64,000 nucleotides of DNA, from contig JAYKAV010002789.1 of assembly GCA_035582835.1 (NCBI GenBank), positions 544,016 to 608,015 of the forward strand. The letters are read 5' to 3'. This document shows positions 1 through 13,200 of the stretch, piece by piece. Made by a program: the position numbers and the translations under genes. Numbering within the stretch: the stretch's first letter is position 1; every line of letters starts with the position of its first letter. The notes below the pieces were generated by a model, which did no database searches, was not told the origin of the DNA, and was given only the letters and a program-made list of their open reading frames with translations. Source of the stretch: Phoebastria nigripes (Eukaryota; Chordata; Aves; Procellariiformes; Diomedeidae).

Positions 1-1341
1 TCAATTTTAGAATAGAGACCCCTGCTATGCACACAGGGACAAATAAAAAACTTCTGTTTGAAGCTGAGAATTGACTAACAAGTAAAAGGAAAGACCTGGA
101 AGTGTGTAGCTGATCACAGGATGATGTACTCCAGATAATGACTTAGAGCACTTAAGTTAGGTTCTTGGTGTCCCTTCATATGGCTGTGCATCTCTAGAGA
201 CCACAAATGAGCCTCTGAGTCTCNTGAGCCCTTGTTGGTTATGGGTGAGCCCAGCATCAAAAGATAGTTCAGATGTTTACTTGAATAATGAAATTAACCA
301 ATTAAATCCTTACTGATATCTGTGGGGAAAAATGTTAAACAAGCAGTCAGAGAAAACTATGCAGTAAGTCTTGTCAGTTGCTACACTGATTTTGCATTAT
401 TTCCTACTTCCTCAGAAAGTCCATGCAGCTCTGGAAAAACACAAGATGACTGGAGGAAAACATGGTTCTAATTTAATACAGAAATGTAAGCAGAACTTTA
501 GCATTAGGAGAGAGCCATCCTCTCTAGTTCCCACAGTCTACCCTAGGTGCCCCTGCTTAATAAACTAGTTAGTCTGATTTTTCCAGTTTTACCTACGAAA
601 TTAGTTGAAATTCAGATTGTCGTAATTTTAGTATATTATAAGTAAGCTAACATAAAATTTAAGATGAGATGCAGATTAGTGCATTCTAATTTTATACTCA
701 TTATTGCAATCAATGAATGAGAGATCAAAAATTCTGCAATGTGAACATGCTAAATGTAGATATTTTGGGGTTGCATATTGGTTCCTTTTGTTTCAAAATT
801 CTGTTAAAACTATTTCATCTTCATATTTCCCTATTTCAAAGTGTTGGAATACTATTACTCCCTTATTTAGCGTTTCTTACCAGTACTTATATGAAGCCAC
901 AATACTCAATTTCTAATGACAAACTGTGAAGAAATATCCNAAAGGGAGTAGGACGACTTCTTTGTAAAATTGTTTCTGGACTGAAAGAAAGTGTGCATGA
1001 CAGGGCATATACAGGTTTGTTAGTATAAATATATAACCAGCAGTAGAGTGAATCATTTAACTCATGGCACAAAATTCTGTCAGAATAGAAAATTTATAGC
1101 AAAATTCTTCTGTATTCATGAATGTTGCGTACTTTTATTTTGGAAGATTGCTTTGAAGTGTATTTTGCTCCCAGAACTTCCCTTTGTGGAGAATTTCAGA
1201 CTCTTTGGTTTTCATGCCTATTCGAGATAACACAAAATTCTGACACTTGAAAAAAACGCACTGGGGTAGGATGTGACTCCCGTCCTCCCTGCAACTCCCC
1301 TCCTCTGCATGCCACCAAGGATGCACAAATAGATTTAGGGG

Positions 1342-1362
1342 AAAAAAAAAAAAAAAAAAAAA
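1342..1362. repeat. Poly-A run
   Basis: Twenty-one consecutive A bases with no recognisable element on either side. Any retroposon it once belonged to cannot be identified. Confidence 0.8.
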
Positions 1363-3844
1363 GCCCCAATCTGGCAAGTAATTAAATTGCGTGTGTTGGG
1401 CACAGGTGCTCCCTCTGGAGAGATCCGTTCTCAAGTGCATGATCACTGGCATTTTTCCCGTAAGGATGCTGTTAGGAATAGGGCTTCCTCACAACCACTC
1501 TGGGATCAGGCAGCCCCTCAGAGTTTGTCTGGAATGGACAAGAGCCACGTGTTTCCTTGCCGGCTGTGCTTGGATCCAGGTGTTTCCTCTTGTTCAATGA
1601 CTGTATTGTGACTGTTTGTTAACCATAACTTATATTTCCATGGCAGTGACAGGATGGGAGTAAATGCCACAGATAGTGTCTGAAACGCTCATTTTTGTGT
1701 TGTTTCCCAAGAGTCCCAGTCCACACTGAAGGAAGTGGAAGTTTTGTATCAAAGTGTACATTCCTGAGCAGGAATAGGCATGGGGTTAATAGGAACAGAA
1801 AATAACCTGACATTTACTTTTTAATTAACAGAGAAATAATTAGTCTAGGCTGATGACTAAGCACTGAATAACATTACCAGATGCATCTAGTCAAGTGAAA
1901 TGAATGGGCTATCTGTAAGCTAAATGCACACTATCTATCTCAATGTCTTTGCGAACAGCCACAACACTGAAAGACGAAGTAGACTTGCATTTTCCCATAC
2001 ATATTTCTTAAAAATACTGAAAGCTGATGATATTTTCTTTTCCACCTAGTTCAAAATCTAAGAAAAGAAAGTCTCTGTTGTGTAAGAGAGAGAAGAGTTT
2101 TGCGAATTTTTGCATATTATTTGACTTACAGGAGAAGCGCTGTCAACGTAGTGAGGCTGACATTGTCATAGCAGGTTGGAGTCAGAGTTGGAAAAGAGAG
2201 AAGCAATAGTGATAAACATGGTTAGTGGAAGTCATGGGCATGAATTTTATCTGCTACAGCCTCTATTTAAGACCTTCCAGTAAATAAGCATTATTTCCAG
2301 TACTTTTTCCAGAAGCCAGAAACAATGGGCTAAATAATACTCAGTTGTTGTAGATTAGTTATGCTTCCCTGATTTTATATGCATTTAAACTACCTAAGGA
2401 TCTATAAGATGGTAGTTTGGAGCAGGTTTAATCTGAAATACAGAGGACTATTAAAAACAGCTGGTTTTAATTAATTTCTTTAATTTAAAAATACCTGTCT
2501 ACCACTGTTGATCCAATGTGGTTTGATTTCTTTGGAACTACATGCTAAAAAATCCCCCCAAAAATAAAAAAAATCCAAGAAGAAAAAAAAAAGCAAAAAC
2601 ATTTGTGAGGCCTTGAAAAGAGCTGAATGTTTCAATTAAAGAAACACCTACAGAAAAAGATTCCTTCACTGAAGGAAGGATAAGAGATTGGGAGATTTCC
2701 TGCAGATGGGAAGTTATATCATCTTGGGGGGAATGATCTTTTTGATTTTTTTAATCAGTTTTTTGGTTTGTTTAGCTACAAAGCAAAACTGACTAAAAAG
2801 CCACTTACAAGACCTCCATGGCCAGATTAAAATTACCTGCCCAAATACTTTCAGTATGTTCATGTCTCTTTTGACCAAAACTTACTCTCTCAGCATTTCC
2901 AAACAATTTAAGAGAATCATTCAATAGGATTTTACTACATTCCCCTCAACCTGCAAAAGTACTTTTTATAAGTAGTTGACCTTGGTTCCAAGCTACAGGA
3001 GAGGGCACAGATACCTGAGTTATCTTCAAGGTATTGTTTCAGGGGCAACACTTCCAGTGGGAAACAATTTTTGAAACACATCAAAATCTTAGGCAGAAGT
3101 TACTGCACTGCTAACATTAAAAGAAGCTCAATGTACTTTTTCGTTTCCATTACTGAGCTCTTCTGTTCAGATTCATGACTGCCCAGGAGATCTCAGATTT
3201 TTAAAGCATGGTTAGCATTTATATGTCACATGGCAGACAGCTTATCTCCCTACTCCTGGTTAATTAAAGTCATTTATTTCTCACAGGGCTAGACCCTGCA
3301 GTCCCCTGACAGCCAGTGCCATCATGTGGAGACATGAACTGTTACCGTCTGGATGCCTGAGAGCATTGAGGAGCATTTGCCCAAAGGCCCAGTGCTTTGG
3401 TTCTGTAGACACAGAGATCCTTAGGAAGGATATTTGTGTATGACAGATCTCCCAGATGTATCTTTATCACTAGCCAAGACCTANGGACAAAGTAGTACAT
3501 TCACCTAAAAATTTGTATTTGCAATAATGAAACCAACTTTGGAAACAAAAATGTTCACATTAGTAAGATGCTCAGCAATTAAGACCTTCCTTGGCTATTA
3601 AGATCATCCTTAACACTAGAGATCTGTTCAGCTAGCTGCTGCATCTTCCCCCTAGGTTAAACTACAACAATCCTTTCTTAAATGAAGATGGAGTCTTTTT
3701 TGCTCTAATCATCTAAAATGGTGTGAAAGCATCATCCTCTGGAGTTTACTGGGTACTACGCTTTTCAGTGGCTTTCCTCAAGGACAAGGCTACAGAGTCC
3801 TTCGTCAAGAAGAAGAAAAAAAAAAATTGGTTTTATCTTTCATT

Positions 3845-3905
3845 CATATATAAATATACACACATATATACATATCCACACATACATAAACACACACACA
3901 AAAAA
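3845..3905. repeat. AC/AT-rich microsatellite
   Basis: An imperfect run of CATA and ACAC units in intergenic DNA. It explains the low-complexity tails of the open frames that overlap it. Confidence 0.8.
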
Positions 3906-5100
3906 TGTTTAACCTTCAGACGGAATCTGGGGGAGATGCTGGTCTTCTTGTGGTCACCAGCCATATCGACTTTCCTGAGCCAGGATTTCAGCCTGTGTGG
4001 GTTCCAGAGTGAATGGTGGCCTAAAGACATATCCATGTGAAGAAGTAGAAATAAAAGAGTAAAATAGTTTATGCTCACTTTCAAATTGTCAGAAGTTGTA
4101 AGTTTTGAATGGTCAGGTGAAGGGCTAGGAAATACAGGTGACAGTTGAGTGTCCTATTAGCAAATGTCAGATACTGCCATGAACTGACTCTTCTTGGCCC
4201 ATGTGTTTCCTGGCAGAGAACACACACATTTGGCTTTCACATAGCAAGTCTTCTAAGGGAGGTCAAAATGACCTTCAAATAAGCAAGATACCATATTTCT
4301 TTAAAGTAGATGCACGATGGGTCTTCTTGTCAGAATGCATTACTGAGTATAGCAACAGCACATTAACTCTACTCAAGCTGATAGCTTGTGGTCTGCCTCA
4401 TTACTATGGCTCAAACATTCAATTTGAAGATATAAACCAAAGAAAATGAGTGGTTATGTTTCATCAAGTGTCAAATGCCCAGAAAGTAACCACGATTTGC
4501 CACGTGACCTTGGCAAGAGTTCTTTTAATTAACTAGAGAATGAATTAGGGTCAAGTCTGTGTATTGGGAAAAATGAAATCTGAAATACCTGCTGCAATGC
4601 TTTCTGCTCCCCCGCCCGCATACGGCCGCTATGCAGAAGATGCACAGAAACAAGCAGAAAAGCAGTAATTCTACATTTGTCTTACTATATCTTTCCTCGG
4701 ATATGAAAGCATTAACAGTATCTCTCATGTCAGAAGTACTCACGTAAACAGGTTATCATCCCATTTAGCAGCATCTTAATCAAACCAATGCGACACTTTA
4801 AGGACCAGTCTTTCTTCCTGTGCCAAAACACTGTATGTCTGTGCTAGTCTGGTTTAACAGAAGAAAAGTACAGAAAAGCCACCTCTCCTTCCCATCTGCA
4901 GAAACTTTCCTTCTCTTGGACCCCAAGGCACCATGAAAGGTTGTGTGTTATAGTTTAGAACTGTGCTTGCAATACAATCCCTTCTACACAGCTCTCATAG
5001 TCTAGGAGGAAAAAAAAGGCAAAGCATTCAAATGAGAATGTTGATTTGCCCTCTTTATACATACATATTTTTATATACTATAAGCAATCGATAAAATTTG

Positions 5101-5166
5101 TAATAATTATTATGCATATATATGATCATATATGTATATATGTGTTTGTGTGTATATATATATAAG
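5101..5166. repeat. TA/TG-rich microsatellite
   Basis: An alternating TA and TG tract in intergenic DNA, with no gene nearby. Confidence 0.75.
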
Positions 5167-6532
5167 ATCAAAGTAATAGAAACAACCAGACTTCTTGATG
5201 AGAATACAATTTCTGCTCTGTTTTGCCCAAGCTTCTACAGGTTGGGCAACTATAGCTTCTTCATTTGGTGGGCCAGTTTAAACCAGGCCAGTAAGTACCA
5301 GGTCCCCAGGGTTGTGTCAGTGGTGAATAGATTAGGAGGATTCTTTGTTAAAGATGCATCAGTAAACTGGTCTTGAGGCAACATTTGTATTAGTAAATAA
5401 GCAGAATCAAGGAAGAGGCTCAAGCACAGCCCTGCAGCCTGTTTAACGCCTAGCACGCTCATAGGCATCACCGGCTTATGCCATACTGTGCTCTGCCTCA
5501 TGATGCCTCGCACAGTTTAAGTCTAGCACAAGGGCCAAAACAAAGAGGTGTTTTGGATGTGACCGCTCTGTGGCCGGCAAAAGCCTTGAAATGTTATTTT
5601 AGGGCTGATCTTGACAAATGAACAGGCTTGTGCAGCACGACCACAGAGGAAGAGATTGACTGCTGCAATGCCACCCTCAGGCTATACGGTCCTATGTTGC
5701 AACAAAATGATGGCAATGCTCATCACACCAGCTTCCCAGGCAGGGATCCCTGACTAGTTCTCCTGCCGTCTGTCCTTCTCCCCCTGCCTCCCCCTTTCCA
5801 ACAGCTGTTCTGTGGGTTTGAGTCTGCACACACAAAGGGGAGGTGTGTTACCAGACTTCAGTGGCAGTAAGATTAGGCAATATATACTCTTCCTCTGCTT
5901 CTCCTAGTCCGTCCCTGAGCTGGTTTCTCCCATCCAAAGTCACTTGACCCTTTTTCATGCCCTCCCTCAGCCCTTTCACATGTCTTTCTTCCACCACAAA
6001 GTCTCTTGTCAAGTCACTAAACTCAGACTGCTTGCCTGTGCTTAGTATCAGCCCTGCATATATCCTCATTTTATTTTATACCATGCTTTATTTATTCTGA
6101 TACCTCCTGAATGCCTACCGATACCTTTTCTTTTAGCAGTCCTGTCTGATGGATATATTTCCATAAACATTTATTTTAGTGCTAATTTACTAGGTCTGGA
6201 CAGTATTTTCCTCTGCTTACTGAGCCAGTAACTGACAGTACAAGACAAGTCTGTAATGATTGCAATTTGGGCCGGTTTAGGGAAGTGGCACTGCTGAAAA
6301 TCGAGATCTGGATTTGCTGTACAAATTGGGTTCAAATTATTCCCCTTCACAATAAAATGAGTAGAGCAGGATTGCCTCCTGGAGTTCATCCTCCAAAATC
6401 TCACTGAAAACAGGAACCATTTCTTTACTTGATCCTCCAGTAACAAGGCTGCTTTCCAGTCTACCACTGAATCTCCACTCACAGTGCAACCCTGCAGGAA
6501 TCTGAGATACAAGGGGAATCAGACACAACCTA

Positions 6533-6571
6533 GGGCGCAGATTTTGGGGCGCAGATTCTGGGGCGCAGATT
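6533..6571. repeat. 14-bp tandem repeat, about three copies
   Basis: The unit GGGGCGCAGATTYT is repeated about three times. It is more GC-rich and CpG-rich than the surrounding DNA. It looks like a local tandem duplication. Confidence 0.7.
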
Positions 6572-7018
6572 TCTTCTCTTACTTAGTTGCTTTCTCACTA
6601 TCTTGTCAGACAAGCAAGAAAAGGAATGAATGGAAAGCGCCAGGCTATTCAGTATACACCGGTAAACCCCAAATATTTCAGGTGTGGGGAACCTGACAGT
6701 AGCAGGCAAAAGGGTGAACATGAGAAAAGAACAGGAGGAAGCCAGGAGGCATTTGTTTTCAGAAGAAAGGAGAAAAATAAATGAGAGTACACCAGAGTAT
6801 GTGGTCATGCAGATACAGATATTGCTCTGTAGAGTGTGGTAGAGTTGAAGGAAACAAATACCTATTAGCTTCTTAGTCACTCATGAATAAGAACTAGAAT
6901 ATAGGCTGAATGAATATTTGTTTTCTAGTTTTAAGAAAATTATGGAGAAATACTTCAAAATCCATTTTCTTAGTCAACCTCTCTAGAGAGTCTTAGAGGA
7001 TTCTGTCAGTGGTTCTCT

Positions 7019-7290
7019 TGGAACATAAGATCACAACAGCCATGCCAGGTCAGGTCAAAGATCCCTCTAGCTACACATCCTATTTCTGACACTGGTCAGC
7101 AGCAGACTCTCAACAAAATAACACAAGAACCACTCAGCACACAATGATGCTTCTCGTGCTAAGGCCTTCCATTTTCTAGCACATGCACTTTAGAGATACA
7201 GTTGTATCTGCATCTTTGTGGTTAATGGCATCTTGTACTTCTCCATTAGTCTCTTTTTGAACCCATTTATACTTCCGGATTTACCAGGAT
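7019..7290 (-). mobile_element. Ancient amniote CR1-type LINE relic
   Basis: The sequence opens with a degraded form of the 'ACATAAGA..CAGCCATgCcaGGTCAG' block and, about 220 bp later, has a degraded 'CTTTTTGAACCCATTTATACTT' block. I recall this spacing and wording from old CR1-type LINEs shared by turtles, crocodiles and birds. The copy runs antisense and is too decayed to code. The family was recognised by memory, not by alignment, so the subfamily is not given. Confidence 0.55.
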
Positions 7291-10200
7291 TTAGTNCACA
7301 AAAGAGTATTTGTTTTGATGCTGCAGCTGATATGTACTGCAGTATGCATAGTTGTTAGTTCTGCTGGCTGCTTAGTCGAGCTGTAACTCGACTCAACAAC
7401 AAAACAAAACCACAATTTGACCCNTTCTCCCAACCTTATTTTTCAAGAATTATAGAAGAATCATTCAGAAAACACCAAAAATCAGTTTTTCTGCTTATAT
7501 TTATGATAATTGAAATAAAGAATACNGTCCAAAAACCATCTAGATAAAGATCTGCATGCATCTGCTCTGGAAATCCTCAGGTTTTATCTTCTTGCTCACT
7601 TGGCAGGTTGAAGCGTTGGAGCCAAACACCAGCAGGAAATGGGTGAAGGTAGTAAAAACTTGCCAAAAATGAGGTTTTGAAATTAAAGACATGTCTTGGA
7701 CTAGAGCCTCATACTGTCTCCTGTGCATAATCTACTGTGGTGGTCACTGCATGAGCAACACTGCCCTCCTCTGTATGAAATCACAACTCCTTAGCTGCAT
7801 GTCCTGCTCTTACTCTTACCAAGCGACAGTGGTTCCTTGCTATATATGAAGACCCTCCTCAAAGACAAAACAACATCAGGACAACCTGAAGCTGTAAGCA
7901 TCTATCTGTGACTGTCAGATCAGCCCTCCTCACTGGTGTTAGATGCTAAAGGCAAAGGTAGAGGGCCGACAGAGCATGAAGCTTTGACTGAGTTGTTGAG
8001 TTGTTCTTCAAAGAGTAAGGGTAGAGTGAAACATTGTCAAAGACTGGAGGAATCAAGAGGTCCCTAATGGCATCCAGAGAGAGGGTGACAGGCCTACCGC
8101 AGCAGTAGAACATCCCTAAAATGGAAGAAAGTCAATAAAACTAGGTGAAGAGAATTAAAAGAATTGGAGGTGAGGTAAGGGAGCTTCAGTGAATCAGACT
8201 AGGTTGAGGAGAAATTAACAGAAAGATAGACTAGGACGGCTGAAATAATACAAATCAGGAAATGAGAGTTAAAAGCGCAGATGAACAAATCTGTCTGAAG
8301 CACAATTTTTTTTTTTTTTTTCTTGTGCTGTGCTGCTTGTTAAAGATGTTTGCAGATAACAAGAGTTTGAAACTGTAAATAAAACAGAGAACCATAAAAG
8401 TGTCCTGGTTAAAAGAAAAAAAACAACAACAAAACCAACCCAGAAAAAAAACAAAACCAGCAGTTATTCATTTTGAGACAGCATAACTAGTGTGAGAAAG
8501 TTAGGAGTCACAAAGACTATGTTCACATAATATTCATATGTATCATGTGCCTTAGGTTATCTTTATTTTGAAGTTTTCATCAGCTGTGCTTGTGAAGTAA
8601 CACCAACATCCACCCAAAAGAAGCCGTTGTAAAACCTTCTGCCCTTGGCCTTTGGCTGGAGCAGAACATGGCAGATTTATGCAAGCATTCATGTTCAGCA
8701 GAGACACACCAGGTACACGCAGCTGCACCGGCTGCAACCCCTGACACAGGGGTCTGGCATCTCTTGTGTTTTCCCTTGCTTTCTTGGCATTGGTATCCCT
8801 GGAGTGGATAATTACAGGACTCCTTTCAGGGTAGGTCATCTCCCTTTTAGAGGAGTATATAGAAGAAAATACACAGTGAGGGATTACACATCCAAAATTT
8901 AAAATGCCAAATGCTTTCAGCCCAGTACATGGTATGTGCAACCCAAAAACTTCATATAGAAGTACAGCACTAAGGCTGTCATATGAATAGTGCTAAATGC
9001 ATGCAAAGAAGGAAGGAAGTGAACACAGGCATTTGCTCCATGGGAACTTGCCGTCACCAAAACACTGGCATAGTCAAACTGAAAGGGGTTGCTGTTGCAC
9101 GTACAGTGATCTAGCTTGTTCAGCAAACAGCCCCACATCCCATTAGAGGAATGTCAAACATTTGGATTCTTTCAGTTGTAACCTCTCATGAATATTATGG
9201 CTTCGCTGAATGAAGTGAGAGATAAAGAAATAAAATCTTTAATGTGTTAGGGTACTCAAACCAATGGGATGGCTATAAATAAATACATGGACAGATACAA
9301 CTTCTCTTTGTTCTGATACTTTTGCAAGCAACAGTCACTTTTATGTAGATACCCAGGTAGAGTGTGCAAAACCATATGGTGTTTGTGATTCCTTACAGAC
9401 GACTGTTATGTTTTCTGCCTCTGAGCTGTTTTCCTACGGTGCCTACTGCACTGAAGATGTGTAGAATACACAATTACATTCTTTACCAAGAAACATTTCC
9501 CCCTCACTATACAAGCCTAAGTAAATAAAAAGATATGCACTGAAGCTATATTACTGTAACTGTTTTATTCAGACCAGTCTACTAGGAATTTGCTAGAATT
9601 TCCTCTACAAGTAGCAATTTTCTGAGTAGCTGCTTTGAATGGCTTCAAAAAATTCAGCAGAAATATGCCTTTCTTTTAAAAACTGTATTTAAAGGTAATT
9701 AGGCAACTCCACAGTTAGAAGGATGCTATATTGGCAGAGGCAGGATGTTCTGCCCAACTTCATCCATGAAAACATGTGTCAACACTGACTGGAGAGAGCT
9801 GCTCTCACAAACAGCGTTTATTCAGCTCTTCTTTTCAATGCCAGATGAGTTCAGCTAGCACTAACTAGAAGGGTGGTTTTCATCACAGCCAATGAGTAGT
9901 CAGATTCATTTCTGAGGCTGCAAAATACTGGGCAGCATATGAACTCTCTTCAGTTCCGAAAACTGTAAGACATTTGCTAGCTTATGTTTCTGTGGGTTTC
10001 ATTTAACTTTTTTATCTGTGGATTCAAACCCAGTTTGTTTTGGTTTTGCCATAACTCAGAAGTCAAAACAAACTGCAAATAAAACATTTTTTCCTATTCA
10101 ATTAATTGTATGGGAGCAATGGTTTGATATTATCCCATTCTACAGAACTCTGAAAAGTATCTTACGACTTGCTGTCTTTAAATGAAACCAAATCAAAATC

Positions 10201-13200
10201 ATGAAAACATGGGGCTTCCTCATCAGCCTGCATGAACTGCTATGTTTCCACTTATGTTAATAAACCAACACTGATTTAAACTAGCAAAGGATTGAGAGTT
10301 TGACTAAAAAGTCATGTTTCATTCAACAAAAATGGGAGAGAGAGGTGGGCTTCCGCATCAAGAAAACAGAGAGCAAATTGTAGGTAATATAAACAGGCTG
10401 CAGTGAGATGTAACTAAGATTAGCAAAGCAAATTGAATAGATCACTCAAAAATGTTACAAAGGTCTTTTGTGGGCAAAATGACAAAACTTTCCCTTTCAT
10501 ACTAGGAGAAACTTTACTACTAGAAATGAACCTAAGAAAAGGTAGCACTGTTTTTGTTTCTTTTGTCTAAAATTGTGTGCATTCACACACATGACTTTAC
10601 GCAAGTATTGTAAGGACTTTGATCGTACTGCTTCATGTGCATCAGATAATAGCTAGTCTGTATTCTGTTTCAGTGTACCAATCTAACCTGTAGATGCGCA
10701 CGTTCAACCATTTCCTACCCAGTATCAGATAGCCATCCAAGAATAAGAAAAGCAAAGTCACTCATGCAGTGGCTTCCAAAGTTATTTTGGATAGTTACGG
10801 TGGCAAGAGAGGATATGGCAACGCATACCATCATCAAGAGTGGCTGCATTTTGCACCAGCTCTGACCCTCACACTTCCACCCCCCTTTACTTCACACTCT
10901 TAGTCCCCAAAATACAGCTTCAACTCCTCATCATTTTACTCTATACCATATTAAATTAGGCTTATATCCCTCCTTCCCTCCTCAGCTTTGTGCTACATAC
11001 TTCATCATCGACTAGGTCTTCCACAACTTCCTATGGCAAAAGTACTGTTCCCACCATGGATGGATTCCTATACAGCTAATGGGAACCAGAAACAAGCTCC
11101 GAAATCCACCCGAAGTCAGCCATGGCATCTGCAGGAATGTTTCTTGCTTTTTTTGTTTCTTGCTTGCACTTAAGAACCCAGAAAGCAAGAAGAAATTGGG
11201 AGCTCACTCCCAAGTTTACAGTGGTTCACAGTTGCTCACTTACTAATTTGGCTGTCACTGGTGGTAAGAGAACCTGCCCACATAGATTCATGGGATTTGT
11301 AGCACTTCAAAAAAATAAAACCAAAACACCTTATCCCTGGTGATAATTTTAATTTCTTAGATTTATCAATTTAAGACCAAATTTTGTATGTCCTGTATTA
11401 CTGAGTTGCAATGTCCAAGTAAATAAGCTCTGCAGATACAAAGGACTGCATCTACACAGGACAGAGAAAGCTTATAATGCTTACATTATAATGCTTACAA
11501 CCTTCTAAGTATTGGGATGTGCATTTTTATAAATACTCTGAGATCCACAGATGAAAAGAACCACTTAACAGTGCGCTTATTGATTACAGTAACTGCCATA
11601 ACATTAAAACAAATATTCTCCTGTCCTTTCCTCTTAAGACACAAGTTTGTTGATTTTGTTCTAATACATTTTATCAAAAAACAAATTGCAGTATCTACCT
11701 TGCATGTGCATAACTATACTTCTTCATCCCACAGCAACATCTCAAGTAGACCGTTGAGTGCAGGATAACCGTTTGGCCTGTTTGGGAAGACTTTCTAAAC
11801 CTGTTGCTCTGCAAAATACTGGGTTTTACCTCTTGTTGGATGGCATAGCTATTTCAGAATCCCACTACTGGTCAAAATACGCTTCCTTACACAAAATACA
11901 CCTTCCTGCACTTTTCCAAGAACTCATGGAACAATCACCACTTATTTGCAACAGTTGTTCCTGCAACTGTAAGAACTAGATCATGAAAATGATCCCCAAG
12001 TACTATGCATTCATGTGTGGTCTATTGTAAAAGCAGACAGAACAGCTCTCTGTTTGATACTTAAGGAAAAAATAAATTAGGGTGCTTCTCACTGCAGTTA
12101 AATGCTGTTCTTTTCACAGCCTGTCCCAAGTTGGTAAATATAGCCAGTCAAGAGAGTTTAATTAAGCCTGTATCTCTTACCTACTCATTTTCTAACTAGA
12201 AGACATAATTAATCCATTTTTAGCATACAAGCAGGGCAACAGCTATACTCTGTTTTGTTACCGAGCTGAAAAGAAACAAGTTCCCTCTAGTATCCTGTTA
12301 GATGAGAAAAGTGTTTTCTTCCATTAGGAAACAGTCCTATAAAATTCAGAGCAGAATTGACTCAACGGCGCAAGATGTAAGGCATGAACATACAGATACT
12401 CAAACTAAGCCTTTTCAAGTGAAAAATTAAAACTCAGAGAATTTTTGATGGAATACAAGAGAAAATTGAGGGAGGAATTTGACTCAGTGGTTCAATGCAT
12501 TGTTCACAACAAAGCTAGCGCATTAGTTAATTTTAAGTTTGATCTTTATCAAATACATGCTGTTTGCATTGATCTGACAAAAACAGATTAAAAGAAGTTT
12601 GAAAGTCTTGATGCATAGTATCTAGCACCAGATCTTAAAAAAAAAAAAAAAGAAAAAAATCACATTCACTCCTGTCACAGAGTATACTTCTACAGGAAGC
12701 ATGTTTTTGTGATCAATAACAAAAACCCCAGACATAACACAGAATTCTATGTAATTTTGTATTAAAGAAAGCCAACATAACCTTGGAAAACCAACTCATC
12801 TGCTCTCTCCTCTACTATATGAGGTACTTCACTATTTTACAGGGAAGTCCATGGCTACATTCACTCACACTTATGGAATGCAAAGATAGTTGGAAATCAT
12901 TTTTTCAACACAAAATATTTTAAATTTGCCTGTAGCCTTTTTAAAGCTACATCTACTTTGATTCCAGTATATGAAAAATCACTGCGTTAGCTCAGAAGCA
13001 GCAGTTGATTGTTTTTGGATCTGTTATTCCTCTGCAGCACTGTGTATTCACAATTTAATTGCCAGGTCATAGTCTGGCTGCTTTACAAAGTCAACTGGCT
13101 GGAGTATCTAAAGCTTTGACAGAATTCTGCACAATGAGACAATAAATCAAACCAATTGGCATTTTTTCCTTTTAGGAACTGTAGCTCTATACACCATTAC

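Larger units (their letters stand above)
1..7018. other. Intergenic DNA, no gene recognised
   Basis: AT-rich sequence beyond the 3' end of PRRC1. Every open frame is short and none resembles a known family. I looked for cortexin-3 (CTXN3), the neighbour expected on this side from human gene order, and did not find its short membrane protein. What can be seen is an A-run (1342-1362), an AC/AT microsatellite (3845-3905), a TA/TG-rich microsatellite (5101-5166) and a small 14-bp tandem repeat near 6533-6571. Conserved non-coding elements could be present but cannot be judged from one genome. Confidence 0.6.
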
